Positions 11,860 through 20,694 are shown, counted from the stretch's first letter. The stretch is DNA of 64,000 nt from Rebecca billardiae RCC1528 (GCA_965240325.2 OZ251228.1:1364001-1428000), one strand, 5' to 3'. The notes: generated from the letters alone by a model not told the origin. Numbers and translations: made by a program.

Positions 11860-13360
11860 TCAGTGCTGGGGCGCGCTCCCGCCCTTCTCCGCCTTGGACG
11901 CGTGGAACCAGTTGTGCAGGATGGAATGCGCCGCGTCGAGTGCCGGCAGCTCCTTGATGGTGGTCGACTGCATCGACGAGAGGTGCACTGCGCGCCCAGC
12001 CGCCTTGGCAGCGGCGATGGCAGCGCTCGTGTCAATCACGGCGTCCGAGCGGCCGCGGAAGAGGAAGGGCAGGCCGATGCGCTCCCCGCTCGGCGGCGCG
12101 CACACGCGGTGCGGCGTCGCCGCAAAGTAGCCGGCAGTGGTGCGCGCCAGCGTGTCCCCGACCATGACCGCCGCGACCACGCAGCTCTGCTCATCCGCGC
12201 GCAGCTCGGCCTCCACGTCCAGCCACGCGCCGTCGGCGCGGCGGCGGACCTGGAGTCCGGGGCGGCGCGCGTGGGCGTCGATGGTGATGAAGCCCACGTC
12301 CGTGTGGTCGTCGCACAGGATGTTGCTGCCGCCGACGCCCTCGACGCCCGCCACGTAGCGGCACACCCGCACGAGCGAGTGGTGCAGCGAGGGCGGGCCA
12401 GCCGCGCCGTTCGCGCGCGCGGCCGTGCTCGCGGCCATCGGCGCGTCACGCGGTGGGTCGAGGAGGTTGTGGAACCAGTCGACGTCCACGCCGACCTCGT
12501 GCGCGATGTGCCGCATGAGCGAGCGCCCGTGCGCGTCGAGCACGCTCAGCGCGTCCTCGAGCCCGCGCGCGAAGCCCTCCACCTTTGCCGGCGCGGGCAG
12601 CACGCCACCGGCCGTCTGCAGCCGTACCTGCGGCCGCCCGAGGCGGGGGGGGGGGGGGGGGGGGCAGGCCGCTCGCGCGGGCGTGAGCGCGCGCCGGGGG
12701 CGTGGGGTCTGCGCCCTCCCGCGCGCGTGCGCGCGCGCGCACCTCCAGCTGCTCGCGGTACCGACCCTGCCGGTACCCCGTGAACTTGCGGTCGACGTGG
12801 CCGTACTCGGAGCAGTCGTCCTCCTTCAGATCGGGCTCGAGAGCGTACCACGCGCCGCTCAGCTCCTCGAGGCGGCGGAGCACGCGGGCGGTCTCGGCGG
12901 GCAGCACGACATGCACGTAGCCCTCCACTCGCAGCGCACGGCAGAACCGCGCGCCGATCTCCGAGCCTGGCTCGGCCGCGAGTAGCTCGGAGAGATCGAG
13001 GGTGGTTCCGGTCTGCGCATGCTGTGCCGGCGCAGCGAGCGGCTGGGGCAGGAGCAACTTGTCGTCTTCGAGGAGCTCGCGGGCCTTGAAGTGCTCCAGC
13101 ACCATCTCGAGCGCCTCCGCGAGTGAGCCGCTCGCGCGGTCACACCTTTCGCCCAGGGACACGCCCGTGCGCACAGCGAGCGCGACTGCGCCGACGCCCC
13201 GGAAGGCCAGCACGCAATGCTGGACATCCGAGTCGACGCCGTGGCGCACGAGCTTGGCTCCGATGAGACGCAGGCCCTTGCGCTCTATGGCCCCCAGCGC
13301 GTCGCCCACGGCCGGTGGGGCCACCATGAGCGCGCCAACCTCTTGCTGAGCGCTCGCCAT
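11860..13360 (-). CDS. 2-oxoglutarate/Fe(II)-dependent dioxygenase (isopenicillin-N-synthase-like)
   Basis: Predicted non-haem iron oxygenase using 2-oxoglutarate; the substrate is unknown. Two exons on the minus strand, 13360-12743 and 12627-11860, joined by a 115-nt intron; the splice joins YREQLEV to RLQTAGG in frame and gives about 461 residues. Fe-binding triad: H314 and D316 in HTDVGF and H379 in ATPHRV; R389 in ERIGLPFLFR is placed to bind the 2-oxoglutarate carboxylate. The first exon has an upstream 110-residue region of no recognised family and then a DIOX_N-like part (GARFCRALRVEGYVHVVLP). I chose the ATG at 13360 (context AGCATGGCG); an in-frame ATG at 13399 would add 13 residues. 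The start codon is 164 bp from the divergent FHA gene. The intron carries a 20-nt C tract (sense strand) just before its acceptor. Confidence 0.85.
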
Positions 13361-13524
13361 GCTTCGAGCGTCGCGGCCACACACGCCCCGCGCCAGCACG
13401 CGGTCTTCGCCGTAAGTCGTTCGACCGGTGGCGAGCGGGTGGAGTCCGGATTACTCCGGAGTCCGGAAGCAGCAGCGCTTTTGACTTTTCCCTTTGTGCA
13501 CCGGGCAAGCCCTCGGTTGGCACG

Positions 13525-14922
13525 ATGGCCGCGCATCACGACAACTCGACCGAGAAGGTGAACATCCTTGGCCTCCCGTACCCCGACGAAAGTGACGAAG
13601 GATCTGAAGAAGACCAAGACAGTGGCGAGCGATCCGATCTCGGTGACGACCGCTCTGACGACCTGCGCCCAACCGTCCACGAGGAGAGCGCCATTCTCCA
13701 TGACAGCGCCGTCGACGCGTACCCGGACACGGACGCGCAGTTCGACGGCGGCGCCGTCGACGCGTACCCGGACACGGACGCGCAGTTCGACGGCGGCGCC
13801 GTCGACGCGTACCCGGACACGGACGCGCAGTTCGACGGCGGCGCCGTCGACGCGTACCCGGACACGGACGCGCAGTTTGACGGCGGCGGCGCGACAAGTG
13901 CGCATGCTGCGACAGCTGCCGGCGCGCAACAAGCCGCGCCCACATCCGCGAGTGCGGACCCGGCTGCATCTGCTGCGCCGCCCGTGGCGCAAGGCTGGCA
14001 GCCACCCGCCTGGTCGCACCCTCCAATCATGCTCCCTGCCGCCGCCGTGGAGGAGTGGGTGGGCGGTGTGTTCGCGCGCTCGATGCCGCTCGCCGAGCGA
14101 AAGGCGCTCGTGCTCGGCCGGCACGGGGGCATGGCCGACGTGGTCGTCGCCGACCCGTCCGTCTCGCGCGCGCACGCCGCTGTCATCTGCACCGCCGAAG
14201 CCGTCTTCGCGCACGACTTGGCCTCGGCGCACGGCTCGATGGTCGAGCGCGCCGGCAGCGCGCCGCTGCGCCTTGAGCCCAGCTCGGCGCCACAGCAGCT
14301 GCGCGAGGGAGACGTGCTGCGCGTCGGGCAGAGCTCGCACGCGTTCCGCGTCGTCGGCCTCAGCCCGCGCGAGGTCGAGCGCTTCCAGGTGCCCGCGTGG
14401 GCCTCCCTCCCGCGCGGGCAGCCTTCACTCGAGGTGCTGGAAACTTCCAAGAAGGCCAACCCGTACTTGGAGCACCTCGGCGGCTCGGCAGGCGTGGCGG
14501 AGGTGATCCCGATCCACGACAAGCGGTGCTACGTGCTCGGGCGCAACGCGCATTTCTGCGACATCGTCGTGCGCCACGAGTCCGTGTCCCGGCAGCATGC
14601 GGCGATCGTGCACGACGACGACTGCACGTACGTCATTGACTGTGGCTCGGCGACCGGCACGTTCCTCAACAACGAGGACTGCCGGCCACACAAGGCTGAG
14701 AGGATGACGGATGGGATGATGCTCTCGCTCGGTGGCGCGCCGATCACTTACACGCTGCGGCGGGGAGCTCCAGCGGCATCGGGTGCTGGTAAGCGCACCA
14801 CAGCGACCACGCCCGCGCAGGGTGGAGCAGGAGCTGAGGGCGAGGCGGCCCACCCGCCGACCTCTGCGCGGCCGGATCCCAGCGGCGTCGATCCACCCAA
14901 GCGGCGGCGGATGCTAGCCTAA
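13525..14922 (+). CDS. Double-FHA protein, NIPP1-like
   Basis: Intronless, 465 residues. Two forkhead-associated (phosphothreonine-binding) domains: the first about 195-278 (LVLGRHGG, SVSRAHAA, HGSMV), the second about 335-413 (YVLGRNAHFCDIVVRHESVS, RQHAAIVH, GTFLNN, PITYTLR). The second, with its preceding PAWASLP and ANPYLEHL segments, resembles the FHA domain of NIPP1/PPP1R8, a nuclear regulator of protein phosphatase 1 and splicing. No clear RVxF phosphatase-docking motif is seen after it. The N terminus is acidic (DESDEGSEEDQDSGERSD) and contains a four-copy 15-residue repeat; the protein ends in PKRRRMLA, a possible nuclear-localisation signal. Start ATG sits in GGCACGATGGCC. Function as a nuclear phospho-reader is inferred. 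Confidence 0.88.
   Translation: MAAHHDNSTEKVNILGLPYPDESDEGSEEDQDSGERSDLGDDRSDDLRPTVHEESAILHDSAVDAYPDTDAQFDGGAVDAYPDTDAQFDGGAVDAYPDTDAQFDGGAVDAYPDTDAQFDGGGATSAHAATAAGAQQAAPTSASADPAASAAPPVAQGWQPPAWSHPPIMLPAAAVEEWVGGVFARSMPLAERKALVLGRHGGMADVVVADPSVSRAHAAVICTAEAVFAHDLASAHGSMVERAGSAPLRLEPSSAPQQLREGDVLRVGQSSHAFRVVGLSPREVERFQVPAWASLPRGQPSLEVLETSKKANPYLEHLGGSAGVAEVIPIHDKRCYVLGRNAHFCDIVVRHESVSRQHAAIVHDDDCTYVIDCGSATGTFLNNEDCRPHKAERMTDGMMLSLGGAPITYTLRRGAPAASGAGKRTTATTPAQGGAGAEGEAAHPPTSARPDPSGVDPPKRRRMLA
13708..13887 (+). repeat. Tandem 45-bp repeat, four copies, in frame
   Basis: Four head-to-tail copies of a 45-base unit starting at 13708, 13753, 13798 and 13843, each encoding AVDAYPDTDAQFDGG. The copies are identical except for one silent T in the last (TTT for TTC). 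It lies in the acidic N-terminal region of the double-FHA protein. Confidence 0.97.
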
Positions 14923-15150
14923 GCAGTCATAGTCGGCTGCTCAGCTACCATCATACTAGCTGCAAGCCTGCAACGCAATTCATCAGTGGCGACGGTGCAT
15001 GCTGTGATGGCCCGCGGTGCAGGGCGGAGCGCGCAGCGTGGAGCCCACAGCGCAGGCACGAACCACGCTGTAGGTAGTTTATTCTGGGGCGGTAAAAACT
15101 AAAAAAGACGGCGCGGGACGATCTGGGGCGTCGTCCAGGCAGCCTGAACG

Positions 15151-16317
15151 ATGGCGTCCTCGCGCATGCTGATCGCCAGTGTAAGCGCCATCTTCATATT
15201 GGTGTCGCTCACTCTGCTAAGGGCCTTACGGTGCACGTCGGAGCGCAGCCCACTTGAGACGCCGATCGCGGTGATCTCGAGCGGCGGTCAGACCCTGGAC
15301 GGCGCTACCGTCGCGGGGGTGCTGCCCGAAGGGAGGGCGCACGCTGGGGCACGTGCCGCCAACACCACCGACTGCGTGCGCTGCCCGGTCTGCTTGCGCA
15401 AGCCTAGCCGCGGCGCGGCTGCATGCCTGAGTGCGAGTGCGCACCGCATCGGTCCGCACCCGGATATCACGGGCGAGTGGGGCGTCCCCGCGCGCGAGGT
15501 GTGGCACTGCCCCGAGTCTGACGCCTACTTCACGCACCCGACACTCAGCGCCGCTGAGCTGGACACGCTATACACACACCACTACGCGGATCAGAACCCG
15601 AGCACGAAGCCCCGCTCCGTGGCGCAGGCGGCGTACATCGAGGGCCTCGCGATCGGCGAGCGTAAAGCCCACCGGCTCCCCAGCCCTGCGACCATCGTCG
15701 AGATGGGCTGCTCGACCGGCCGGCTGCTCGCGTCGTTTGCCGCGCCCGGCCGGACGCTTGTCTGCTTCGAGCCGAGCGAGAAGCACGCGACGGAGGCGCG
15801 GGAGCGGCTCTCTGCGACGGACGCGAGCGCCGCGCATGTGGTGCGCGGCCTCTTTGACCCAGACTCGCCGCTGCTGCGCGCCGGCATCGACCTGTTCCTC
15901 TCCTCGCACGTGCTCGAGCACGTGCCAGACGTGTGCGCCTTCCTGCAGACGCTGTACGCCAAGGTGCGGCCGGGCGGGCTGGTGTTCACGGAGGTGCCCA
16001 ACCACGTGGACGGCGCGGTGCGGCACGATTTCAAGGGGCTGTACCACGTCAGCCTGCCCACGCCGACGAGCCTGCACGCGTACATGCAGGCCGCCGGCTT
16101 CCGGCTGATCGACATGCAGCTGGTCGGCAAGGACGAGCGGCCGCGCGGCCACGGCTTTCACTTGCGATCGCTGTACCTCCGCCCACGTGGCGAGCTGGGC
16201 CAGGATCTGCGCCCATGGCAGCGAGGGCAGAAGCTGATCGACGGCTCCTTCGACCGAGGTCGCGCGCCAGCGCGATCACTACCACCGTTGCGGAGTCGTA
16301 GTCTGCAATCTGCATGA
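15151..16317 (+). CDS. Membrane-anchored class I SAM-dependent methyltransferase
   Basis: Intronless, 388 residues. An N-terminal hydrophobic segment (about 7-24, LIASVSAIFILVSLTLL) looks like a signal anchor, so the catalytic domain is probably luminal in the ER or Golgi. A short Cys motif CVRCPVC (75-81) may bind zinc. The S-adenosylmethionine-binding motif I is VEMGCSTGRLLA (183-194), followed by a post-I acidic residue in CFEPSEK and the Methyltransf_23-type LSSHVLEHVPD and LRPGG-like VRPGGLVFTEVPNH. Proteins of this build often methylate sugars or small metabolites; the substrate here is unknown. The start is the first ATG of the frame and directly precedes the hydrophobic segment. Confidence 0.85.
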   Translation: MASSRMLIASVSAIFILVSLTLLRALRCTSERSPLETPIAVISSGGQTLDGATVAGVLPEGRAHAGARAANTTDCVRCPVCLRKPSRGAAACLSASAHRIGPHPDITGEWGVPAREVWHCPESDAYFTHPTLSAAELDTLYTHHYADQNPSTKPRSVAQAAYIEGLAIGERKAHRLPSPATIVEMGCSTGRLLASFAAPGRTLVCFEPSEKHATEARERLSATDASAAHVVRGLFDPDSPLLRAGIDLFLSSHVLEHVPDVCAFLQTLYAKVRPGGLVFTEVPNHVDGAVRHDFKGLYHVSLPTPTSLHAYMQAAGFRLIDMQLVGKDERPRGHGFHLRSLYLRPRGELGQDLRPWQRGQKLIDGSFDRGRAPARSLPPLRSRSLQSA

Positions 16318-16712
16318 GATGATGACTCATCGTCATTGATGATAGCTAGCTAGTTCAACGGTCTCACAGTCTGTCTTCGTCTGGACTTCTGAAGTTCATC
16401 ATCATAATGTTATATATTCATCAGATCATAGATACGCGCGTCTGTACCTGTGCACGGTGCTGATGATACTATAGCGGCTAGCCGGTTGATAGTCGTAAGT
16501 AGTTTACTAGTTATTAGTAGTAAATCATATACGCTAGTTACCCGATGGCGACGATGCCGTAGTTTCCGCCTTCGTCATCTCTTGTCCGATGAGATCGACA
16601 TGCATGCATAATATAAGTCTGGTCGGACGACGTGACTCAGGGATGACGACTACGTGACAACGTGTCATCTGCGCTTCGCTCATCGCTGCCGGTGCAGGTG
16701 CTAGCGGCCCGC

Positions 16713-16740
16713 GGCTCTGGCTCCGGTTGACCCCTGCCAG
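16713..16740 (+). repeat. 28-bp inverted repeat, left copy
   Basis: This 28-base stretch (ending GGTTGACCCCTGCCAG) recurs in reverse complement at 17213-17240 with one mismatch (C/T in the middle). The two copies bracket about 470 bases. Sequence outside the 28 bases has diverged. It could be the remains of the termini of a small transposon. Confidence 0.85.
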
Positions 16741-17212
16741 TCCGGTCATAGAAACCGGGCGTACAGTACCGAAACTGATCATCGCATTGCTGCGGCCGAA
16801 TGAACGCCCGAAGTGTCCCACAGGGCCCCAAGTGGGGTTGCCGTATGGATGGCCAATAAGTGCCCAGGGTGTGAAAATCAGTTTGTGACTACTTCAGACT
16901 AGCTGCTATTTTCATAGCTACTTACCCAGTCCGGTGACATATTTCCAATAGCTACGAGTGCATCCGGATCGCTCCCGGACCGTGTTATTCTGACCAGAGT
17001 ACGTCTGAATTTGAAATGGGTTACAAATATACACACATATATATATATAGTAAAATAGACTACTGTCTGAACTATACAGGAAGTGCTTGTCAATACTCAA
17101 TGGTTCGGTCGGCCCATCAATATCGCCCTGACGTCATCATCTAGGTATCCATTGAGGTCCTCCTGTGCAGTTTTCACGAGTGACTTCATGAAGGAGCTCA
17201 CAGTGCCCGTCT

Positions 17213-17240
17213 CTGGCAGGGGTCAACCGAAGCCAGAGCC
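17213..17240 (-). repeat. 28-bp inverted repeat, right copy
   Basis: Reverse-complement partner of 16713-16740, beginning CTGGCAGGGGTCAACC on the plus strand. It ends about 45 bases from the stop codon of the histone-doublet gene. Confidence 0.85.
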
Positions 17241-17285
17241 CCGCACTCCATCCCTCACCCTGTGACCTGTCGTGACTACTCCCGC

Positions 17286-18587
17286 CTAAGACTTGCCCTT
17301 GCTGCCCTCTTTCCGAATCGCATAGACGCCGGCGATGTCGCCGTGCTTCGTGAAGCCCGCGTACACCACCGGGTACGCCTCGAGCACCGCGTCGGCGTCC
17401 GACTCGGCGTCGGCGCCGCTGAAGAAGAAGCTGTCGGCCAGGCTGGTGTGGAAGAGGGCGGCGATCCGCACGTCCTGCGCATGGCGCGGCCTGGCGTCAG
17501 GCGTCGCGCAGAGCATGCGCTCGCGGTGCGCGTCGTCCACGGGCAGCCTCGTCGCGCGCGCGCGCGCGTGCGCCGGCAGCCGCAGCCGCTGCTGCAGGAA
17601 GCTCGCCACATCTTCGAGTGAGCGGCTGCGCAGCTCGCCCTCGTGCACATATGCGCTGAACGCTGTGAGCTCGCTGTCCACGGCGGAGCGCTCGATGTGC
17701 TCGGCCATCGAGGCGAGCGTGGTGAGCTGGATCGCGATCGTCTGCATGAGCTTCACGCGCGCGTTGTCGTGCCCCTCGTGCTTCACCCCGTCGGGCCAGT
17801 GCCCGCAGTTCCACCGCTGGAGCGCAAAGTGGTCCGGCCCTCCGTCGGCGCTCGCCCAGTGCAGGTAGAGAGGCGTGCGCGTGTCGTCGGCGTTGACGCG
17901 CTCGGTGTTCTTCCACGCGCGGCACTCGGCGCCTGGCGGGCGCGACTCGAGCGCAAACACCTCGCCCGTCTCGACCCCTTCCGCCTCCGCCGCCGCCGCC
18001 GCTGGAGCCTCGGCCGCGGGTGGCGGCTGCAGCTCAATCAGCGTGAGCCGAGTGCGGAATGCGGAGCACAGCTCAAAGTCGGCGCTCATCGAGGCGGCGA
18101 TGTCGCTCGCGCGCACGCCCTGCGCGTTCGTCTTGAGCCGCTCGCGATTGGACATCTCGAGCACCTCGGTCAGGACGTACTCGACCACCGCCGTGGCCAT
18201 CGCCGCGCACGGCAGGTCGCACTCGCGCCCAAAGTCCAGTACGCGCTGCCGCGTCATCGGCACGCTCATCACGAGGCGTGCGGCGGTCGTGACCATGCTG
18301 TCGTTCAGAGCCTCCTCGGGTATGCGGTCCAGGCTCGCCGCTGCCCGGCGCATCTCGCCCAGTGCGTGCGCGCCGAGCTTGCCCGGGAGGAGGTCACCTG
18401 TGACTGACTGCAGTCCCCCGCGGGTGACGGGCGCCTCCGGCGGAGCGCACTCGGCGAGCTCGCGGACGACCACCACGCCAATCTCGCACAGAATCTTCAT
18501 TGCTGCGACCGACAGCCCAGCCTGGTCGGACGCCAGCTGCGTCCACACCTTGTAGATGTCACGGTCGAGCGTCGCGACCTCGGCCAT
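17286..18587 (-). CDS. Fused H2B-H2A histone doublet with C-terminal domain
   Basis: Intronless, 433 residues. Residues 8-87 read as an H2B histone fold: IYKVWTQL, GLSVAAMKIL and, at the C-terminal helix, LLPGKLGAHALGEMRRA (66-82), matching H2B's LLPGEL..HAVSE pattern. Residues 105-178 read as an H2A fold: SVPMTRQRV, then AVVEYVLTEVLE (133-144), which matches H2A's AVLEYLTAEILE, and SADFEL (168-173) at the place of NDEEL. From E136 to L173 the match to H2A needs no gap. Acidic-patch positions: E136, E141, E144, D170 and E172 are kept, H2A E91 is F171; H2B E113 is E78 and E105 is K70. Lys-rich tails are absent. After an Ala/Glu linker (190-205) comes a 220-residue domain I do not recognise (RWNCGHWPDGVKHEGHDNAR). 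A fused H2B-H2A order is known from Marseilleviridae; GC content and context here look host-like. A chromatin role is inferred. Confidence 0.85.
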   Translation of the reverse strand: MAEVATLDRDIYKVWTQLASDQAGLSVAAMKILCEIGVVVVRELAECAPPEAPVTRGGLQSVTGDLLPGKLGAHALGEMRRAAASLDRIPEEALNDSMVTTAARLVMSVPMTRQRVLDFGRECDLPCAAMATAVVEYVLTEVLEMSNRERLKTNAQGVRASDIAASMSADFELCSAFRTRLTLIELQPPPAAEAPAAAAAEAEGVETGEVFALESRPPGAECRAWKNTERVNADDTRTPLYLHWASADGGPDHFALQRWNCGHWPDGVKHEGHDNARVKLMQTIAIQLTTLASMAEHIERSAVDSELTAFSAYVHEGELRSRSLEDVASFLQQRLRLPAHARARATRLPVDDAHRERMLCATPDARPRHAQDVRIAALFHTSLADSFFFSGADAESDADAVLEAYPVVYAGFTKHGDIAGVYAIRKEGSKGKS

Positions 18588-18828
18588 GGCTCGCGGGCGC
18601 GATCAGGAATCGCGTGGCCGCAATTACGAGATTCCAGGTTCGTTGTCGTCTGTCATCGTTGGGCACTGGGCAGCCATCGTGCACGCGATTCGACGCAGCA
18701 GAGGAGCAGAGCCGTGGCACTGTGGTGAGCAGCCGCAAGGGACCGCCTTGACGTGCGTGGTGCGTCGGCTGTCGCGAGCGAGCGCGCTCGGCGTCAGCGC
18801 GCTGCTCTGTGGGGAGCGGGGCGGGCAC
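18588..18828. promoter_or_regulatory. Putative bidirectional promoter
   Basis: The 241 bases between the divergent start codons of the histone doublet (18587, minus) and the spermidine-synthase-like gene (18829, plus). No TATA box is obvious. Inference from gene arrangement only. Confidence 0.4.
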
Positions 18829-20118
18829 ATGGCCGTTGGCTTCAGCGCATACCCCAGCCAGACCCGATGGCAGCGCGCCGTGCAGTGGCTCCGGGCCAAC
18901 CGCGCGTGCGTCGTGTGCGCGCTGCTGGGCGCAGCAGTCGGCGTCTTCTTCGAGCGCTCGAGCACGCCCCTGTGCCCGCCCGACGCGGCGTGCATCTTCG
19001 GCCCGCCCGGGGCCGAGCCCTACGTCGAGTTTGCCGAGGTGCCCGGCACGTGGGCCGTGTACGACGTGCAGCGCAAGCTGCATGAGACGCAGAGCGCGTA
19101 CCAGACCATCGCGGTGTACGACACCTACTTCCATGGCCGCATCCTCACCATCGACGGCGCGCTGATGATCACGGAGCGGGACGAGCGCAACTACCACGAG
19201 ATGCTGGCGCACGTGCCGCTCAACTACCTCCCGGCCGCGAAGCGCGTGCTCGTCATCGGCGGCGGCGACGGCGGCACGGTCACGCAGGTGGTGCGCCACT
19301 CGAACCTGGCGAGCGTGAGCTGGGTCGAGATCGACGAGCAGGTGGTGAAGACTTCGCGCAAGTACTTCACGCGGGTGAGCGCCGGTCTGGACGACCCGCG
19401 CGTCAAGCTCGTCGTGCGCAACGCCGCGCACTGGGTCGCCGAGCAGCGCTACACCGCCACGCGCGACGCGCCGGCCGGCGGCGCGTCCGCCGCGGGCGGC
19501 GAGGACGACGAGATTCGATACGACGTCGTCCTGATCGACTCGACCGACTTCAACCAGGCGGAGCCGCTGTTCACGCCGGACTTCTACGCGGGCGTGAAGG
19601 CGCTCATGCGGCCCACCTCGATCCTCTGCTTCAACCTCGACTCGCCACAGTGGGGCCAGGTCCGGCTCGTGCAGTTTGCAGACCGGCTCTCAGCGCTCTT
19701 TACCCACGTCTATGTGTACCAGGTGTTCCAGCCCACGTACTCGTCCGGGCACTACGCGTTCCTCTTCGCGTCGGACAGCGTGCATCCGACGCAGACGGCG
19801 GTGGACTGGGGCGCGTGGCTCTCGAAGAACATCGAGACGCGGTACTACACGCCCGACGTGCACTACGCGGCGTTCATGCTGCCGGCGCAGGTGAGGGGCG
19901 TGCTCCGCAGCGCGCCGCTCGCGCTCGCCGACGTGGCGCCTCGCGGCAGCCAGGGCTTTGCGCCCGCGCAGGGCGAGGAGGACGGTGCACCCGTGCGGAC
20001 CGCGGGGGGCGCGGCTGGCGTCGACGGCTCTGCTCGGGCGGAGACGACGCAGCGGGCGGCAGGCGCTCCGGCGGGCACGGTGTCGCCGTCCTCCTCCTCA
20101 GAGCTGCGCCGTGTATGA
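18829..20118 (+). CDS. Spermidine/spermine synthase family protein, membrane-anchored
   Basis: Aminopropyltransferase fold, about 429 residues from the ATG at 18829. Residues 27-41 (CVVCALLGAAVGVFF) form a hydrophobic anchor. The PABS domain follows: YDTYFHGRILTIDGALMITE, the ERNYHEMLAHVPL signature, the nucleotide-binding GGGDGGT (144-150), VEIDEQVV, and LIDSTD at the place of the usual catalytic DSSDP; here the proline is replaced (DSTDFNQAEPLF). Polyamine synthesis is the expected role, but an anchored enzyme with this substitution could act on another aminopropyl or methyl acceptor. The C-terminal 80 residues are low-complexity. The frame is open upstream to 18556, which overlaps the divergent histone gene; I chose 18829 because it directly precedes the anchor segment. 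Confidence 0.88.
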   Translation: MAVGFSAYPSQTRWQRAVQWLRANRACVVCALLGAAVGVFFERSSTPLCPPDAACIFGPPGAEPYVEFAEVPGTWAVYDVQRKLHETQSAYQTIAVYDTYFHGRILTIDGALMITERDERNYHEMLAHVPLNYLPAAKRVLVIGGGDGGTVTQVVRHSNLASVSWVEIDEQVVKTSRKYFTRVSAGLDDPRVKLVVRNAAHWVAEQRYTATRDAPAGGASAAGGEDDEIRYDVVLIDSTDFNQAEPLFTPDFYAGVKALMRPTSILCFNLDSPQWGQVRLVQFADRLSALFTHVYVYQVFQPTYSSGHYAFLFASDSVHPTQTAVDWGAWLSKNIETRYYTPDVHYAAFMLPAQVRGVLRSAPLALADVAPRGSQGFAPAQGEEDGAPVRTAGGAAGVDGSARAETTQRAAGAPAGTVSPSSSSELRRV

Positions 20119-20611
20119 GCACGGGGCGTCTTCGACGATGACTCTCGGCTCTCCGTGTCGCGTGACGCCGGACTGCGGCTGTGTTGATTGACTGCGGTAA
20201 CGACTAACGTTCCTGGGACTGACTCCCGAGTCGCTGCAAAGTAGTAAAAGTTTACTACTAGTTTACAATGATGTTCTAATCATCTAGCGAATTAATATTA
20301 AAATAGCTTATATAATATTACTGTTATAATAATGTTACCGGCCCTGCTCGGTACGAGCCACTCGGCGCCGTGGCTGACCGTGCCCGAATCCGATGAGTGG
20401 CGATGACTGATGCACGGTCGTGCCCGCGCTCAACTTCGAGCGGCTGATACCAACGCATCGTCATCGACGACGTCGCGTGTCATAACAGTGATTAACACGT
20501 AACCACACCGCTGACCGCACCCCAGCCGGCCCCTACATCAAGGCTCCCTGGTATTGAAGAATACCCGCCGCAGCTATTCGTTGCCAGCCGCCCATTTAAC
20601 ATAGTCACTCA

Positions 20612-20642
20612 GCTCAAAACCTGCCGTCGGCAGGTTTTGAGC
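20612..20642. repeat. Perfect 14-bp hairpin
   Basis: GCTCAAAACCTGCC, a GTC loop, and its exact reverse complement. It lies 13 bases before a partial copy of repeat A and could be part of a transposon end or a palindromic target. Confidence 0.9.
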
Positions 20643-20655
20643 CCGCTGAGCCAGT

Positions 20656-20694
20656 AGACCTGATCACCCGGAGCCCGTTATAAAAGGGAATTTA
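20656..20694 (+). repeat. Dispersed repeat A, partial copy
   Basis: Contains GATCACCCGGAGCCCGTTAT followed by AAAAGGGAATTTA. The same core appears at 20997-21074 (reverse), 21933-21983 and 38694-38768. Confidence 0.8.

Larger units (their letters stand above)
16318..17285. other. Intergenic region with an inverted-repeat pair
   Basis: About 970 bases between the methyltransferase and the 3' end of the histone doublet. It is AT-rich in its first 200 bases and has a short TA run near 17036-17049. It holds two inverted copies of a 28-bp sequence (listed separately). No convincing coding frame. Confidence 0.6.

Noticed and set aside
13708-13887. CRISPR-like spacing of 45-bp repeats
   Set aside because: Repeats are contiguous without spacers, in frame and coding, in a eukaryotic gene.
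18556-18828. Longer N terminus for the spermidine-synthase-like protein
   Set aside because: It would overlap the divergent histone gene's start and adds 91 residues with no family similarity.
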